Source of the DNA: Lachnospiraceae bacterium
Lineage (GTDB): Bacteria > Bacillota > Clostridia > Lachnospirales > Lachnospiraceae
Length of the DNA: 64,000 bases
Direction of reading: 5' to 3'
NCBI GenBank assembly: GCA_910575075.1
Contig: CAJTCY010000019.1
Span: 47,947-111,946 of the forward strand
The number at the start of each line of letters is the position of its first letter. Position 1 is the stretch's first letter. Positions 1 through 8,948 of the stretch are shown here, in pieces. Made by a program: the position numbers and the translations under genes. Below the pieces are notes generated by a model. It was given only the letters and a program-made list of their open reading frames with translations. It was not told where the DNA came from and ran no database searches.

Positions 1-1273
1 CCAGCTTTATTCCCCTCGATCTGGCGCGTTCTAAAAATACTTTCTCCGGCAGTTGTATGTGAACCTTCATCAGAAAATGAAGCCCTGCCTCCTCCCCCGA
101 CACAGAAATAACGTCTTTTCGTTTTCCTTTCAAAAGTGCTTCCAGCAAAATATCTCTTTTTCTGCGGTAATAATTCCGCAAACGATTAATATGGTTTTCA
201 AACTTGCCCTCCTGAATAAATTTGGCAAGCGTGTACTGTTCAAAATTGGAAACGGTGCAAGAGTAAAATGACAATTTTTCGTAAAATTGCTGCAAAAGCT
301 TCCGAGGCAAAACCATATAGCTGATTCGGACCGTAGAGCAGAGCGTCTTGGTAAACGTATTCATGTAAATGACGCATCCTGACATATCTATGCTCTGCAG
401 AGTCGGAATCGGCCTGCCGCTTAAACGCAGTTCACTGTCATAATCATCCTCTATAATATACCGCTCCTCCGCTTTGGATGCCCAGCCCAGCATTTCATAC
501 CGTCTGCTGATTGGCATAATAATTCCCGCCGGGTATTGATGGGAAGGCGTAATATGCACAATATCTGCCTGCTGGTTTTCCAGGTCTGAAATGCATACGC
601 CGGCCTGGTCCATGGCAATCCACCGGCAGGCGACCCCCAGGCTGTTATAAATCTTTTCCAGTTTGCGGTAGCCCGGATTCTCCACCGCATAGATCTTATC
701 TCGCCCAAGAAGCTGTATCAGCAGTCCATACAGATATTCAGTGCCTGCGCCCACAATTATCTGCTGCGGCTTTACGTCCATATCCCGGAAATCTTTCAGA
801 TAACCTGCGATACTCTCCCGCAGCGCCTGGATTCCTCCGCAGGCAGAATTGGTCATCAGCTGAACACGGCTGTCATTTAACACTTCCCGTATCACCTTTG
901 ACCAGATTGTAAACGGAAACAGGTCAGTCTCTGTCTGGTTGCTCGTAAAATCTGCCAGCCAGCCTTTATCTTCCCCCGTCAGAGAAACCATTTCTCTGGT
1001 AAGCTCGGCTTTCCTCTCCTGCAGCGGATATTTGAAGTCTGATACATAAAATCCTCTCTTAGGAATGGAATAAATATAGCCTTCTGCCATAAGCTGGGCA
1101 TATGCATTTTCCACAGTGATAACACTGACTCCCAGATTTTTTGCAAACTGCCTCTTGGACGGCAGTTTCTCACCCGCCTTTAAAATCCCCTGCAAGATAT
1201 CTTTTTTTATACTTTTACTTAGAAATTCATATATGGAATCTGACCCTGCATCCATTACATTATAGGTAATCAT
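1..1273 (-). CDS. pdxR: PdxR-like MocR regulator, 3' end off window
   Basis: MocR-family transcription regulator: N-terminal GntR-type winged helix (roughly residues 10-75, with the motif KLPSKRQFAKNLGVS), then a fold-type I aminotransferase-like domain. The PLP-lysine region is visible as TFTKTL, preceded by the conserved EDDYDSELR segment. 424 codons are present and no stop is reached, so about 40-50 residues lie beyond position 1. It is divergent from pdxS with 120 bp between starts, the classic arrangement in which PdxR senses PLP and controls pdxST. The PdxR role is inferred from family and neighbourhood; other MocR proteins regulate unrelated genes. Start chosen at the ATG at 1271-1273. 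Confidence 0.85.
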   Translation of the reverse strand, partial: MITYNVMDAGSDSIYEFLSKSIKKDILQGILKAGEKLPSKRQFAKNLGVSVITVENAYAQLMAEGYIYSIPKRGFYVSDFKYPLQERKAELTREMVSLTGEDKGWLADFTSNQTETDLFPFTIWSKVIREVLNDSRVQLMTNSACGGIQALRESIAGYLKDFRDMDVKPQQIIVGAGTEYLYGLLIQLLGRDKIYAVENPGYRKLEKIYNSLGVACRWIAMDQAGVCISDLENQQADIVHITPSHQYPAGIIMPISRRYEMLGWASKAEERYIIEDDYDSELRLSGRPIPTLQSIDMSGCVIYMNTFTKTLCSTVRISYMVLPRKLLQQFYEKLSFYSCTVSNFEQYTLAKFIQEGKFENHINRLRNYYRRKRDILLEALLKGKRKDVISVSGEEAGLHFLMKVHIQLPEKVFLERARSRGIKL

Positions 1274-1393
1274 ATCTTATCTCTGTCTCAAACTGACCTT
1301 TCTGAATATATTTAAATTGAATATTTTAGCAATGCCACATTTATATTATACTCTTCACATTCCATGAAGTAAAGCAAATTCGGAGGTTAAAAT
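1274..1393. promoter_or_regulatory. pdxR/pdxS divergent regulatory region
   Basis: AT-rich 120-bp region between the divergent genes. A TATACT -10-like hexamer lies at 1347-1352 on the plus strand, with no good -35 at normal spacing, as expected for an activator-dependent promoter. The pdxS ribosome site GGAGG sits 7 bases before its ATG. The operator position is not resolved. Confidence 0.45.
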
Positions 1394-2266
1394 ATGGACG
1401 ACAGATTTACATTGAACAGACAGCTTGCACAAATGCTCAAAGGCGGCGTTATCATGGATGTGACGACGCCAGAACAGGCAAAAATTGCAGAGGATGCCGG
1501 CGCATGTGCTGTTATGGCATTGGAGCGCATTCCTGCCGACATACGCGCTGCAGGAGGCGTTGCCAGAATGAGTGATCCCAAAATGATCTGCGGCATTCAA
1601 GAAGCCGTCTCTATACCGGTTATGGCAAAATGCCGGATTGGACATTTCGCAGAAGCACAGATATTAGAGGCCATTGACATTGACTATATTGATGAAAGCG
1701 AAGTACTCTCTCCCGCAGACGATGTATATCACATCAACAAAAAAGATTTTAAAGTACCTTTTGTATGCGGCGCCAAAGATTTAGGCGAAGCTCTGCGCAG
1801 AATCAATGAGGGCGCCTCTATGATCAGAACCAAAGGGGAACCTGGAACTGGAGACATTGTACAGGCAGTCCGCCACATGCGCATGATGAACAGCGCTATT
1901 TCCAGAATAGCATCCATGCGTGAAGATGAGCTGTTTGAAGAGGCAAAAAAACTGCAGGTTCCCTATGAATTGATTTTATCCGTCCACCAAAGCGGCAAAC
2001 TTCCTGTGGTAAATTTTGCGGCAGGCGGTGTTGCCACTCCGGCAGATGCTGCATTGATGATGCAGTTGGGAGCAGAAGGCGTATTTGTGGGGTCTGGCAT
2101 CTTTAAATCTGGAAACCCTCAAAAACGTGCCGACGCCATTGTAAAGGCGGTCGCAAATTACAGAGACGCTAAAATGATCGCCGAACTGTCCTCTGACCTG
2201 GGAGAAGCGATGGTCGGCATCAATGAACAGGAAATCCAGCTTCTGATGGCAGAAAGGGGACTCTGA
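1394..2266 (+). CDS. pdxS: PLP synthase subunit PdxS
   Basis: Pyridoxal 5'-phosphate synthase lyase subunit. It builds PLP from ribose 5-phosphate, glyceraldehyde 3-phosphate and ammonia in the DXP-independent route. The 290-residue length is standard. The TIM-barrel signature is clear: Asp22 (GVIMDV), Lys79 in [10 protein letters not shown] (Schiff-base lysine) and Lys147 in [10 protein letters not shown], the second catalytic lysine. It has a GGAGG ribosome site. Its stop overlaps the pdxT start by one base (TGATG), so the two subunits are translationally coupled. Confidence 0.98.
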   Translation: MDDRFTLNRQLAQMLKGGVIMDVTTPEQAKIAEDAGACAVMALERIPADIRAAGGVARMSDPKMICGIQEAVSIPVMAKCRIGHFAEAQILEAIDIDYIDESEVLSPADDVYHINKKDFKVPFVCGAKDLGEALRRINEGASMIRTKGEPGTGDIVQAVRHMRMMNSAISRIASMREDELFEEAKKLQVPYELILSVHQSGKLPVVNFAAGGVATPADAALMMQLGAEGVFVGSGIFKSGNPQKRADAIVKAVANYRDAKMIAELSSDLGEAMVGINEQEIQLLMAERGL

Positions 2267-2829
2267 TGAAAATTGGTATTCTGGCAGTTCAGGGAGCCTT
2301 TCTGGAACAGGAAGCAGTCCTGGACCAGTTAAATGTTTCCTGGAAAGAGATTCGGCGCAAAAAAGATTTAGATGACCATTTTGACGGTCTGATTCTCCCT
2401 GGCGGAGAGAGCACCGTGCAGGGAAAGCTTCTGAGGGAGCTGCATTTATTTCATCCTCTTCTGGAAATGATACAACAAGATATCCCTGTACTTGCCACCT
2501 GCGCCGGCATGATTCTTCTTTCCGAAAAAATCGGCGGGCAAACTTCCCCTCACCTTAAAACGATTCCTATGAATGTCATGAGAAATGCTTATGGACGGCA
2601 GCTTGCAAGTTTTCATACTACAGCAGAATACAGAGGGCTCGGCAAGGTACCCATGACGTTTATCCGCGCTCCTTATGTATCAGGCGCCGCTGAAGGGGTT
2701 AAGATCCTCTCAACCGTCGATCATCATATTGTGGCCGTACAGTACCGTAATCAGACTGCCCTGTCCTTTCATCCGGAATTGGATCAGGATCTGCGCATAC
2801 ACCAGGACTTTTTAGGCAGATGCAGATAA
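2266..2829 (+). CDS. pdxT: PLP synthase glutaminase subunit PdxT
   Basis: Class I glutamine amidotransferase subunit that hydrolyses glutamine and channels ammonia to PdxS. It has 187 residues, the usual size. The GGES motif lies near residue 47. The nucleophile is Cys79 (LATCAGMILL) and the His169/Glu171 pair (SFHPEL) completes the triad. It begins inside the pdxS stop codon. No strong terminator is visible just downstream. Confidence 0.97.
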   Translation: MKIGILAVQGAFLEQEAVLDQLNVSWKEIRRKKDLDDHFDGLILPGGESTVQGKLLRELHLFHPLLEMIQQDIPVLATCAGMILLSEKIGGQTSPHLKTIPMNVMRNAYGRQLASFHTTAEYRGLGKVPMTFIRAPYVSGAAEGVKILSTVDHHIVAVQYRNQTALSFHPELDQDLRIHQDFLGRCR

Positions 2830-2948
2830 AAAAGAAGACTGCCGCAAAATAACTGTCAGATGCAATCTATACTATTCCAAAATAATGTTTGGCTTATATA
2901 TCGTATCTGATGCTGATTTTGCAGCAGCCCTCCAGGGCACTTTCCTCT

Positions 2949-3749
2949 TTAATCCTCTCGTCTGCGAACCAGGACAATCTTGGTGATACCATTGCTGGAA
3001 TCATCCTTTCTGGTCTGCAGCTCCGGAAAAGACTCGATCAGTTTTCCAAATTTATGAAAACCATAATTCCGACAGTCAAAGTCTGAATACAGTTTCTGAA
3101 TCATATTTCCCAATTCTGACAAATACATCCATCCATCCTCATCAGAATTTTCATCTAAAAGAGAAATTACTGTATCCTTGATGGCGCGCAGGTTGGTAAT
3201 TGGCTGTGCATCCTTAGCCTGCTCTCTGGGAAGCGCCCTCTCTGTTGGTATACATTTTATTTCCTGCTTCCTTATCCTCTCCGGTGTATTTATTTTCTGT
3301 TCTGAATGATGGTTCTTATATAAGACATCCAGGGTCTTAAACTGTTCACACGCCCTTACAAAAGGTTTCGGCGTCTTGCTCTCTCCCATTCCAATGACCC
3401 GCTTGCCAGATTCTCTCAGCCGCATGGCAAGTTTGGTAAAATCACTGTCAGAAGATACAATAATGAAACCATCCACATCATTGGTATACAAAATATCCAT
3501 AGCATCAATAATCATAGCTGAATCCGAAGAATTCTTTCCTACCGTATAACTGTACTGTTGAATCGGAGACAGGGAGTTTTCCAGCAGAGAATCCTTCCAG
3601 GAATTTTTAGCGCTTGCTGTCCAGTCACCATAAATCCTTCGTATTGTTACATTTCCCAGCGTCTGGGCTTCTTTTGTAACGATGTCAATATATTTTGAAG
3701 ATACATTTTCTGCATCTATCAGCAGTGCATATTTATTTTCATCTCTCAT
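2949..3749 (-). CDS. NYN-domain (LabA/DUF88-like) protein with OST-HTH
   Basis: 266 residues. The N-terminal PIN-like NYN domain carries the expected acidic metal-binding residues: Asp12 (LIDAEN), Asp82 (IIDAMD), and Asp101/Asp103 (VSSDSDF). The C-terminal part (about 185-260) matches an OST-HTH/LOTUS RNA-binding fold, including the typical YGFHKFGKLIES segment. Family members are putative RNA nucleases or RNA regulators; the substrate is unknown. The gene stands alone, with an AAAGGA ribosome site. The preceding pdxST genes are convergent with it. Confidence 0.85.
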   Translation of the reverse strand: MRDENKYALLIDAENVSSKYIDIVTKEAQTLGNVTIRRIYGDWTASAKNSWKDSLLENSLSPIQQYSYTVGKNSSDSAMIIDAMDILYTNDVDGFIIVSSDSDFTKLAMRLRESGKRVIGMGESKTPKPFVRACEQFKTLDVLYKNHHSEQKINTPERIRKQEIKCIPTERALPREQAKDAQPITNLRAIKDTVISLLDENSDEDGWMYLSELGNMIQKLYSDFDCRNYGFHKFGKLIESFPELQTRKDDSSNGITKIVLVRRRED

Positions 3750-3898
3750 TTTCTGTTCCTTTCCTGCTGTTTCTCTTTCTCAGAACAATTATAATACTTT
3801 TCTGCCATGAAAACAACTACCCTTCCATATTTCTGCCTATGATAATGCCTGTGTATAAAATCACCTAAATTTCCACATACTATCAATGAGGTGATTTT

Positions 3899-4051
3899 AT
3901 GGCATCCTATGTGGCGCCTGCTTTGCAGGAAAAATTCGAATCATTATCCACAGAACTGAAAGATTGTATTCTGGAGCATAATGTACGCCTGAATACGCTT
4001 CAGGACTTAATTCAGGTTCTGGAAAAAATTGTGGCAGAAGGTGAGGAATGA
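3899..4051 (+). CDS. 50-residue small protein, unknown function
   Basis: Short open frame of 50 codons, starting MASYVAPALQEKF and ending VLEKIVAEGEE. An AGGTG ribosome site (aatgaggtgatttt) lies just before the ATG. The composition is that of a genuine soluble helical protein: acidic, amphipathic, with no membrane segment and one Cys. It stands alone between the NYN gene and the CorC-like gene. I do not recognise a characterised family. Too short for common gene-calling cut-offs, so it may be missed in annotations. Confidence 0.65.
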   Translation: MASYVAPALQEKFESLSTELKDCILEHNVRLNTLQDLIQVLEKIVAEGEE

Positions 4052-4080
4052 TTCCTCTTTCTGCCATTACATATGTGATC

Positions 4081-4096
4081 AGGCAATTGCGAAACA
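4081..4096 (+). repeat. end fragment of the AGGCAATTGCGAAAC repeat family
   Basis: AGGCAATTGCGAAACA is identical to the terminal bases of the 282-bp element at 45959 and of the solo arm ending at 37302. Only the tip is preserved here; the following bases differ. It may be a decayed insertion. Confidence 0.45.
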
Positions 4097-4131
4097 TATA
4101 TGATTCCCTTTTTTCCTGCCCGTCGCACTCC

Positions 4132-4210
4132 ATCATTCAATTTGAGTTTCCCATTTTTGATACTAAAATATCGATTGTTGTTAAAAATGGGGAAACTCAA
4201 AATCATTCAA
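4132..4210. mobile_element. 61-bp miniature inverted-repeat element with 9-bp target duplication
   Basis: Direct repeats ATCATTCAA at 4132-4140 and 4202-4210 flank a 61-bp segment. Its ends are inverted repeats: TTTGAGTTTCCC-ATTTTT on the left and AAAAATGGGGAAACTCAAA on the right, with one unpaired C. That is 18-19 paired bases around a 24-base loop. Direct repeats outside terminal inverted repeats are the signature of transposition by a transposase acting in trans. No parent element is in the window. Confidence 0.75.
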
Positions 4211-4247
4211 GTATTGACATATATTAAGGGAAATTCCTGGAAATATC

Positions 4248-4276
4248 TTGCAAAATTTCTCTTCTTCCTTTATATT
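4248..4276 (+). promoter_or_regulatory. candidate sigma-A promoter for the CNNM/CorC gene
   Basis: TTGCAA (4248-4253), 17-base spacer, TATATT (4271-4276), ending 19 bases before the ATG. Confidence 0.45.
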
Positions 4277-4295
4277 ATGTATATTGAAAGGAGAG

Positions 4296-5573
4296 ATGCA
4301 TTTGGACTCAAGTGAGGTCATACAATTATTATTCGTAATCATTTTATTATTGTTATCTGCCTTCTTTTCCTCTGCGGAAACGGCATTAACCACCTCCAAC
4401 AAGATTCGCCTGAAAAATCTTGCTGATGAAGGAAATAAGCGGGCACAGCGGGTACTGGAGATTACCAACGACTCTGGCAAGATGCTGAGCGCCATTTTAA
4501 TCGGCAACAATATTGTCAACTTGTCAGCTTCATCCATTGCTACAGCACTTGCCATTCAGGTTTTTGGCAATGCCGGCGCTGGAATTGCAACGGGAATTCT
4601 TACAGTTCTGGTTTTGATTTTCGGTGAAATTTCGCCCAAGACCTTTGCCACGATTCACGCAGATAATATTTCGCTTGCCTATGCTGGAATCATCTTAGGA
4701 CTTATGAAGGTTCTGACCCCTGCTATTTTTATCATCAATAAGCTTTCCATGGGATTTTTGATGCTGCTGCGGGTGAATGTTTCCAGTGAACACGGGACGC
4801 TCACAGAGGCAGAGCTTAGGACCATTGTCAATGTAAGCCACCAGGAAGGAGTCATTGAGCCGGAAGAACACGCAATGATCAACAATGTATTTGATTTCGG
4901 CGATTCTCAGGCAAAGGAAATTATGGTTCCCCGAATTGATATGACATTTGCTGACATAAACAGTACCTACGATGAACTGATCGAACTTTTCCGGGAAGAC
5001 AAATTTACCCGTCTCCCGATATATGAAGATTCCATTGACAACGTAATCGGAACAATTAACATGAAGGATCTGCTGTTATTTGAAGCCAGCAAAGACACCT
5101 TCTCTGTCCGCGACATTCTGCGCAAGCCTTACTATACCTATGAACATAAGAAAACCGTGGAACTTCTTATTGAAATGAAACAATCCTCTTTCAATATCGC
5201 CATTGTCCTGGATGAGTACGGCGTCACAGCAGGCCTGATCACGCTGGAGGATATTTTAGAAGAAATCGTAGGAGAAATCCGGGATGAATACGACATAGAT
5301 GAAGAAGACCCCATTCAGAAACTGGGCGACCGAGAATACTTGGTACAGGGTTCTATGAATTTGGAAGACCTGTGCAGCAAACTGAATCTGAAACTTTTCT
5401 CAGAAGACTATGACACGGTAGGCGGCTACATGATAGAATTTCTGGACCATCTGCCCCAAAAGGGAGAATCTGTCACCACTCCGGATGACGTTTTCCTGCG
5501 GGTTGAAGATACAGATAAGAACCGTATCAATAAATTATTTTTACGTCTGCCTGCTGAAAATCCAATAGAGTAA
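4296..5573 (+). CDS. CNNM/CorC (HlyC) family membrane protein
   Basis: 425 residues: DUF21/CNNM transmembrane domain (about 1-185, four hydrophobic segments with the LSAFFSSAETAL start), two CBS domains (about 205-335), and a C-terminal CorC/HlyC small domain (about 345-420). The family is linked to Mg2+/Co2+ export or homeostasis; the old name hemolysin is misleading. Start set at the ATG preceded by GAAAGGAGAG rather than an in-frame ATG 48 bases upstream that has no ribosome site. A hairpin terminator follows. Confidence 0.9.
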   Translation: MHLDSSEVIQLLFVIILLLLSAFFSSAETALTTSNKIRLKNLADEGNKRAQRVLEITNDSGKMLSAILIGNNIVNLSASSIATALAIQVFGNAGAGIATGILTVLVLIFGEISPKTFATIHADNISLAYAGIILGLMKVLTPAIFIINKLSMGFLMLLRVNVSSEHGTLTEAELRTIVNVSHQEGVIEPEEHAMINNVFDFGDSQAKEIMVPRIDMTFADINSTYDELIELFREDKFTRLPIYEDSIDNVIGTINMKDLLLFEASKDTFSVRDILRKPYYTYEHKKTVELLIEMKQSSFNIAIVLDEYGVTAGLITLEDILEEIVGEIRDEYDIDEEDPIQKLGDREYLVQGSMNLEDLCSKLNLKLFSEDYDTVGGYMIEFLDHLPQKGESVTTPDDVFLRVEDTDKNRINKLFLRLPAENPIE

Positions 5574-5680
5574 CTTTAATTTATATATTCGAACGCCCCT
5601 GTGAACTTACAAATATGGGTGCGCAATATTATATTCACTTATAACTTCTTACTGCTAAAGCGGCAAAGACAGAATAGGCG

Positions 5681-5732
5681 AGAACGCCGCTCAATCATCA
5701 TATTAAATGATTGGGCGGCGCCTTCTTTTTTT
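5681..5732 (+). terminator. rho-independent terminator after CNNM/CorC gene
   Basis: Stem AACGCCGCTCAATCAT / ATGATTGGGCGGCGCC (one G-T and one end mismatch) around a short loop, followed by TTCTTTTTTT. Confidence 0.75.
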
Positions 5733-5775
5733 CATAGGAAAAATTGTGTTGCGCTAAAGTATGAAAGTACCTCTT

Positions 5776-7116
5776 TTATTTTCGCGCGCCAAACAAAGAG
5801 CTGTTCATCCACAAAAATGCCGCTGCGCAAATAAAAACAGACAAAAGTGATCCTGCCGGCGCAGCAAGCCCCATAGGAAAGAGCGTTTCTGCAAAATATT
5901 TTGACGCCAGAAAAGCGCCCGGAATACGAACACAGACGATAGACATAACATTGTGAAAAAAAGAAATGCCCGACCTGCCATAGGCACAAAAATATCCGCT
6001 GAAGGAGAAATGAATTCCTGCAAAAATACAGTCCCAAATGTATCCTCGCAGATATTGTTCTCCCAGTAAAATCACCGCGGCATCTCCTGTAAAGATTCCC
6101 ACAGTCTCTGCAGCCATAAACTGTACGGCTATAGACACTGCCAGACCGTATCCAGCGGCAATAAACACCGCATACCGCAGTGTCAGTGCAGCACGGTCAT
6201 GTTTCCCTGCACCGATATTCTGTGCACAGAGCGCGGAAACCGTAGAAAGCATGGTGGAGGGCACCAGAAATACCACCCCGATCATCTTCTCAACAATCCC
6301 GACTGCCGCTGCATCATTTAAGCCTCTTCGGTTGGCTATCACCGTAATTAAAATAAATGCAATCTGAATAAATCCGTCCTGCAGCGCCACTGGAATGCCA
6401 ATTTTCAGAATCTGTCCCATCGTCTCCGGCTGAGGCTTAAAATGCTGCCTGTTCAGCTTGATTCCAGTCTGTTTCCTGAATATCACAGTCAGCGCTGATA
6501 TCACACTGATGGTCTGGGATACGGTAGTGCCCAGGGCCGCCCCTGCAGCTCCCAGGTGAAACACACCGATAAACAGATAATCCAGAATAATATTTGCCGC
6601 ACACGCTGCCCCAATGAAATACATCGGGCTTTTAGAATCTCCCAGTCCCCGGAAAACAGAACTTATAATATTATAAGCTGTAATAAACGGAATTCCCATA
6701 AAACATATAGTAAGATATGTAATGGTATCTGCTGCTGCCTCTGTGGGTGTAGACATAAGAGATACAACCGGTTTGACCAGAACCAGAAGCAGCACTGTAA
6801 ATACGGCTGACACCCCCATAAACAGAGTAACCGTATTGCCGATAGCTGACGAGGAACGTTCCGCAAGGCCTGCCCCCACCGCTTTTCCAATCGTTACCGT
6901 AGAACCCATGGCAAGCCCTACAATCATCACAGTAAGCATGTGCATTACCTGGCTTCCCACAGAAACCGCCGTGATACTGTCTACGCCGTTGAACTGCCCG
7001 ATAATGAACAAGTCTGCCATCCCATACAAAGTCTGCAGAAAATAAGATAAAAGATATGGCAGCGAGAAGTATACAATATTTCTAAATACACTGCCAGAAG
7101 TCAAATTTTTTTCCAT
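5776..7116 (-). CDS. MATE family efflux transporter
   Basis: 446 residues with about 12 hydrophobic segments and the two-fold MATE arrangement. It begins FRNIVYFSLPYLLSYFLQ, followed by the typical ADLFIIGQ in TM2. Family members export cationic drugs or metabolites by Na+ or H+ antiport; the substrate cannot be told. It lies 20 bp behind the CPBP gene and probably shares its transcript. Ribosome site AAGGGAT. Confidence 0.93.
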   Translation of the reverse strand: MEKNLTSGSVFRNIVYFSLPYLLSYFLQTLYGMADLFIIGQFNGVDSITAVSVGSQVMHMLTVMIVGLAMGSTVTIGKAVGAGLAERSSSAIGNTVTLFMGVSAVFTVLLLVLVKPVVSLMSTPTEAAADTITYLTICFMGIPFITAYNIISSVFRGLGDSKSPMYFIGAACAANIILDYLFIGVFHLGAAGAALGTTVSQTISVISALTVIFRKQTGIKLNRQHFKPQPETMGQILKIGIPVALQDGFIQIAFILITVIANRRGLNDAAAVGIVEKMIGVVFLVPSTMLSTVSALCAQNIGAGKHDRAALTLRYAVFIAAGYGLAVSIAVQFMAAETVGIFTGDAAVILLGEQYLRGYIWDCIFAGIHFSFSGYFCAYGRSGISFFHNVMSIVCVRIPGAFLASKYFAETLFPMGLAAPAGSLLSVFICAAAFLWMNSSLFGARK

Positions 7117-7136
7117 AAATTATCCCTTGCCAACTT

Positions 7137-8009
7137 CTAATTCTTTTTATTTCTTCTCGAAATAAATTCAATCACTGCCAGAAGAAAACATCCGGCAGCA
7201 AAAAGCACTCCGGTCGCAGTATAAAAGGCTGTGCTCCCAGGTTTCATCCAGGAAAACCACTGCGTTTCTACCCGCAGCACTGCCATCAGATTTGCTCCCA
7301 TATGTGCCAGAAAAGCGCCGTAAAAATGCCCCGTCTTTTCCATAAACCAGGCAAAGAGAATTCCTAGAATTCCGGCATAGATAAACTGTACCAGATTCAT
7401 ATGCAGCACGCCAAACAAAAGCGCTGATATTATCATGGCAATGATCCGGCTCTGTCTTTCTCTCTTCTTTCCTCTCTCAGTCTTCTCTTCATTATCCAGA
7501 ATCATCATGTCGCAGAGCCTGCCGTATACCACACTGCGGTACAAAAGTTCTTCCAGAAAAGGAGTTAAAAGACAGGCACCCAGAATTTCAAACAGAATCC
7601 CACCTGCAAAAAAGTATCTATTGACCTCCTGATATCCCTGAGAAAACTCTTCCACACTGGTAACCATCAAAATATTATTTAAGGCAAAACCCAAAACTGC
7701 TCCTGCCAAAAACATCAGAACTGCATTTATAAATTTCAAAGCTGCAGATTTCTTTCCCAGTTCAAGATCCATATGCTCCCAAAATACCGTGGGTTCCTGC
7801 TTATCCTTCTGATAATAGCGTGCGATAAACGGAATAGTCACTGCTACCGCCGCTGTCTGCAGCATCATATACTGCTCTTTGGAGTCTGCCCCCAGAAAAA
7901 CGGCCAGCATGGTAAACAATGACATGGACAAATTTGTCACAACAAAATATATAAACACTGGATAAATTACATTCCACGATTTAAAAACGGGACTATTTTT
8001 TGGAAACAT
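7137..8009 (-). CDS. CPBP-family intramembrane glutamic protease
   Basis: 290 residues, about eight membrane segments. The CPBP (CAAX prenyl protease/bacteriocin-processing) motifs are present: EELLYRSVVYGRL (EExxxR), FGVLHMN (FxxxH) and a third His region near HMGANLMA. Bacterial members cleave membrane proteins or process and confer self-protection against bacteriocins; the target is unknown. It lies between an orphan gene (28 bp upstream) and the MATE pump (20 bp downstream), so the three are likely co-transcribed. Confidence 0.88.
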   Translation of the reverse strand: MFPKNSPVFKSWNVIYPVFIYFVVTNLSMSLFTMLAVFLGADSKEQYMMLQTAAVAVTIPFIARYYQKDKQEPTVFWEHMDLELGKKSAALKFINAVLMFLAGAVLGFALNNILMVTSVEEFSQGYQEVNRYFFAGGILFEILGACLLTPFLEELLYRSVVYGRLCDMMILDNEEKTERGKKRERQSRIIAMIISALLFGVLHMNLVQFIYAGILGILFAWFMEKTGHFYGAFLAHMGANLMAVLRVETQWFSWMKPGSTAFYTATGVLFAAGCFLLAVIEFISRRNKKN

Positions 8010-8037
8010 ATTCTCTCAAACCTTTCTCTCATTCTTG

Positions 8038-8856
8038 TTATGTTTCTTCTTCCCCCTTGGACCCCTCTGATCCTGCAGTGGCATTACGTTTCTCTTGCGG
8101 ATTCTTTAATACCTGCATACCGCTTGTCTCATCTTCAATCTGCATCTTCGTCTGCTTCAATTTCGCATCCTTTGCGATAGCACGCATGATGCGGTTTACA
8201 TCTTCCGGTGAAAACATTCCGATTGCTTTGGACAATTCCCCTATATTATCCCGGTTAAATACCAGGCATCCTCCTTTTTCTAAGGGCACAGAAATACAGT
8301 TTCCAGGGTTGGAGACGTCTCCCAGGCAAATACGGTTATTCTCATAATCACATTGGAAAACCACACCCTGATAAGTAACCGCACCATTCTCATCTGCCAT
8401 CAGAGAATAAGGCGCCTGCCGGCCCTTTCCCAACAGTTTCTCTATGATCTCATCAGAAATCACATCCTCTATACTGTCCTCGATATCCGGCTTGCCCAGT
8501 TCTTCCTTTTCTCCATTGCTGCCGTGCTCCATCATACTCCTGCTCTTGGCGCTGCTTCCATTCAGCAGTAACTGTTCCAGTTCTTCTGCCGCCCTGGCGC
8601 TGCTGCCCAGTATATAATCTTCGATCTGATCCTTCTTCTTATCCATCGCCTCTGCTTTACGGTGATCTAAATCGTCTCTGTCATGCGAAATAGCATGATC
8701 CACCTTATTTAACAGCTTATCCCATTCTTTCTCAGAAAATTCACCGATAGTTTTTGGCTTTTCCTGATTCTGCCCTGTTTTTGGTTTCATTCGCTCTGCA
8801 TAATCTAAAACTGCCTGTGAAAAATATCCATTCCCACCCTGTATTCTGTCCAGCAT
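8038..8856 (-). CDS. uncharacterised soluble protein
   Basis: 272 residues, no signal peptide or membrane segment. The N-terminal half is charged and predicted helical (FSEKEWDKLLNKVDHAI, then a Lys/Glu/Asp-rich stretch). Residues about 150-235 look like a compact beta-rich domain with conserved-looking hydrophobics and Cys (VVFQCDYENNRICLGD). The C-terminus is a charged tail. I do not recognise the family. It heads the CPBP-MATE run, and a cluster of repeats lies directly upstream of its start. Confidence 0.75.
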   Translation of the reverse strand: MLDRIQGGNGYFSQAVLDYAERMKPKTGQNQEKPKTIGEFSEKEWDKLLNKVDHAISHDRDDLDHRKAEAMDKKKDQIEDYILGSSARAAEELEQLLLNGSSAKSRSMMEHGSNGEKEELGKPDIEDSIEDVISDEIIEKLLGKGRQAPYSLMADENGAVTYQGVVFQCDYENNRICLGDVSNPGNCISVPLEKGGCLVFNRDNIGELSKAIGMFSPEDVNRIMRAIAKDAKLKQTKMQIEDETSGMQVLKNPQEKRNATAGSEGSKGEEET

Positions 8857-8905
8857 TTTCTTTCCTCCATTCTCTTTTCATGCGCGTGCGCATATTGTTT
8901 TTTAT

Positions 8906-8948
8906 TAGGAAGACACTTTCACGCTTTAGCGTGACAAGGTCTTTCCTA
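8906..8948. repeat. short palindromic repeat, copy 1
   Basis: TTAGGAAGACACTTTCACGC / TTTAGCGTGACAAGGTCTTTCCTA: a nested palindrome with outer arms TAGGAAGAC/GTCTTTCCTA and inner hairpin CACGC-TTTA-GCGTG. Related copies lie at 23801, 62045 and 62337. A GC-rich palindrome (ATGCGCGTGCGCAT) lies just upstream, at 8880. Confidence 0.7.
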
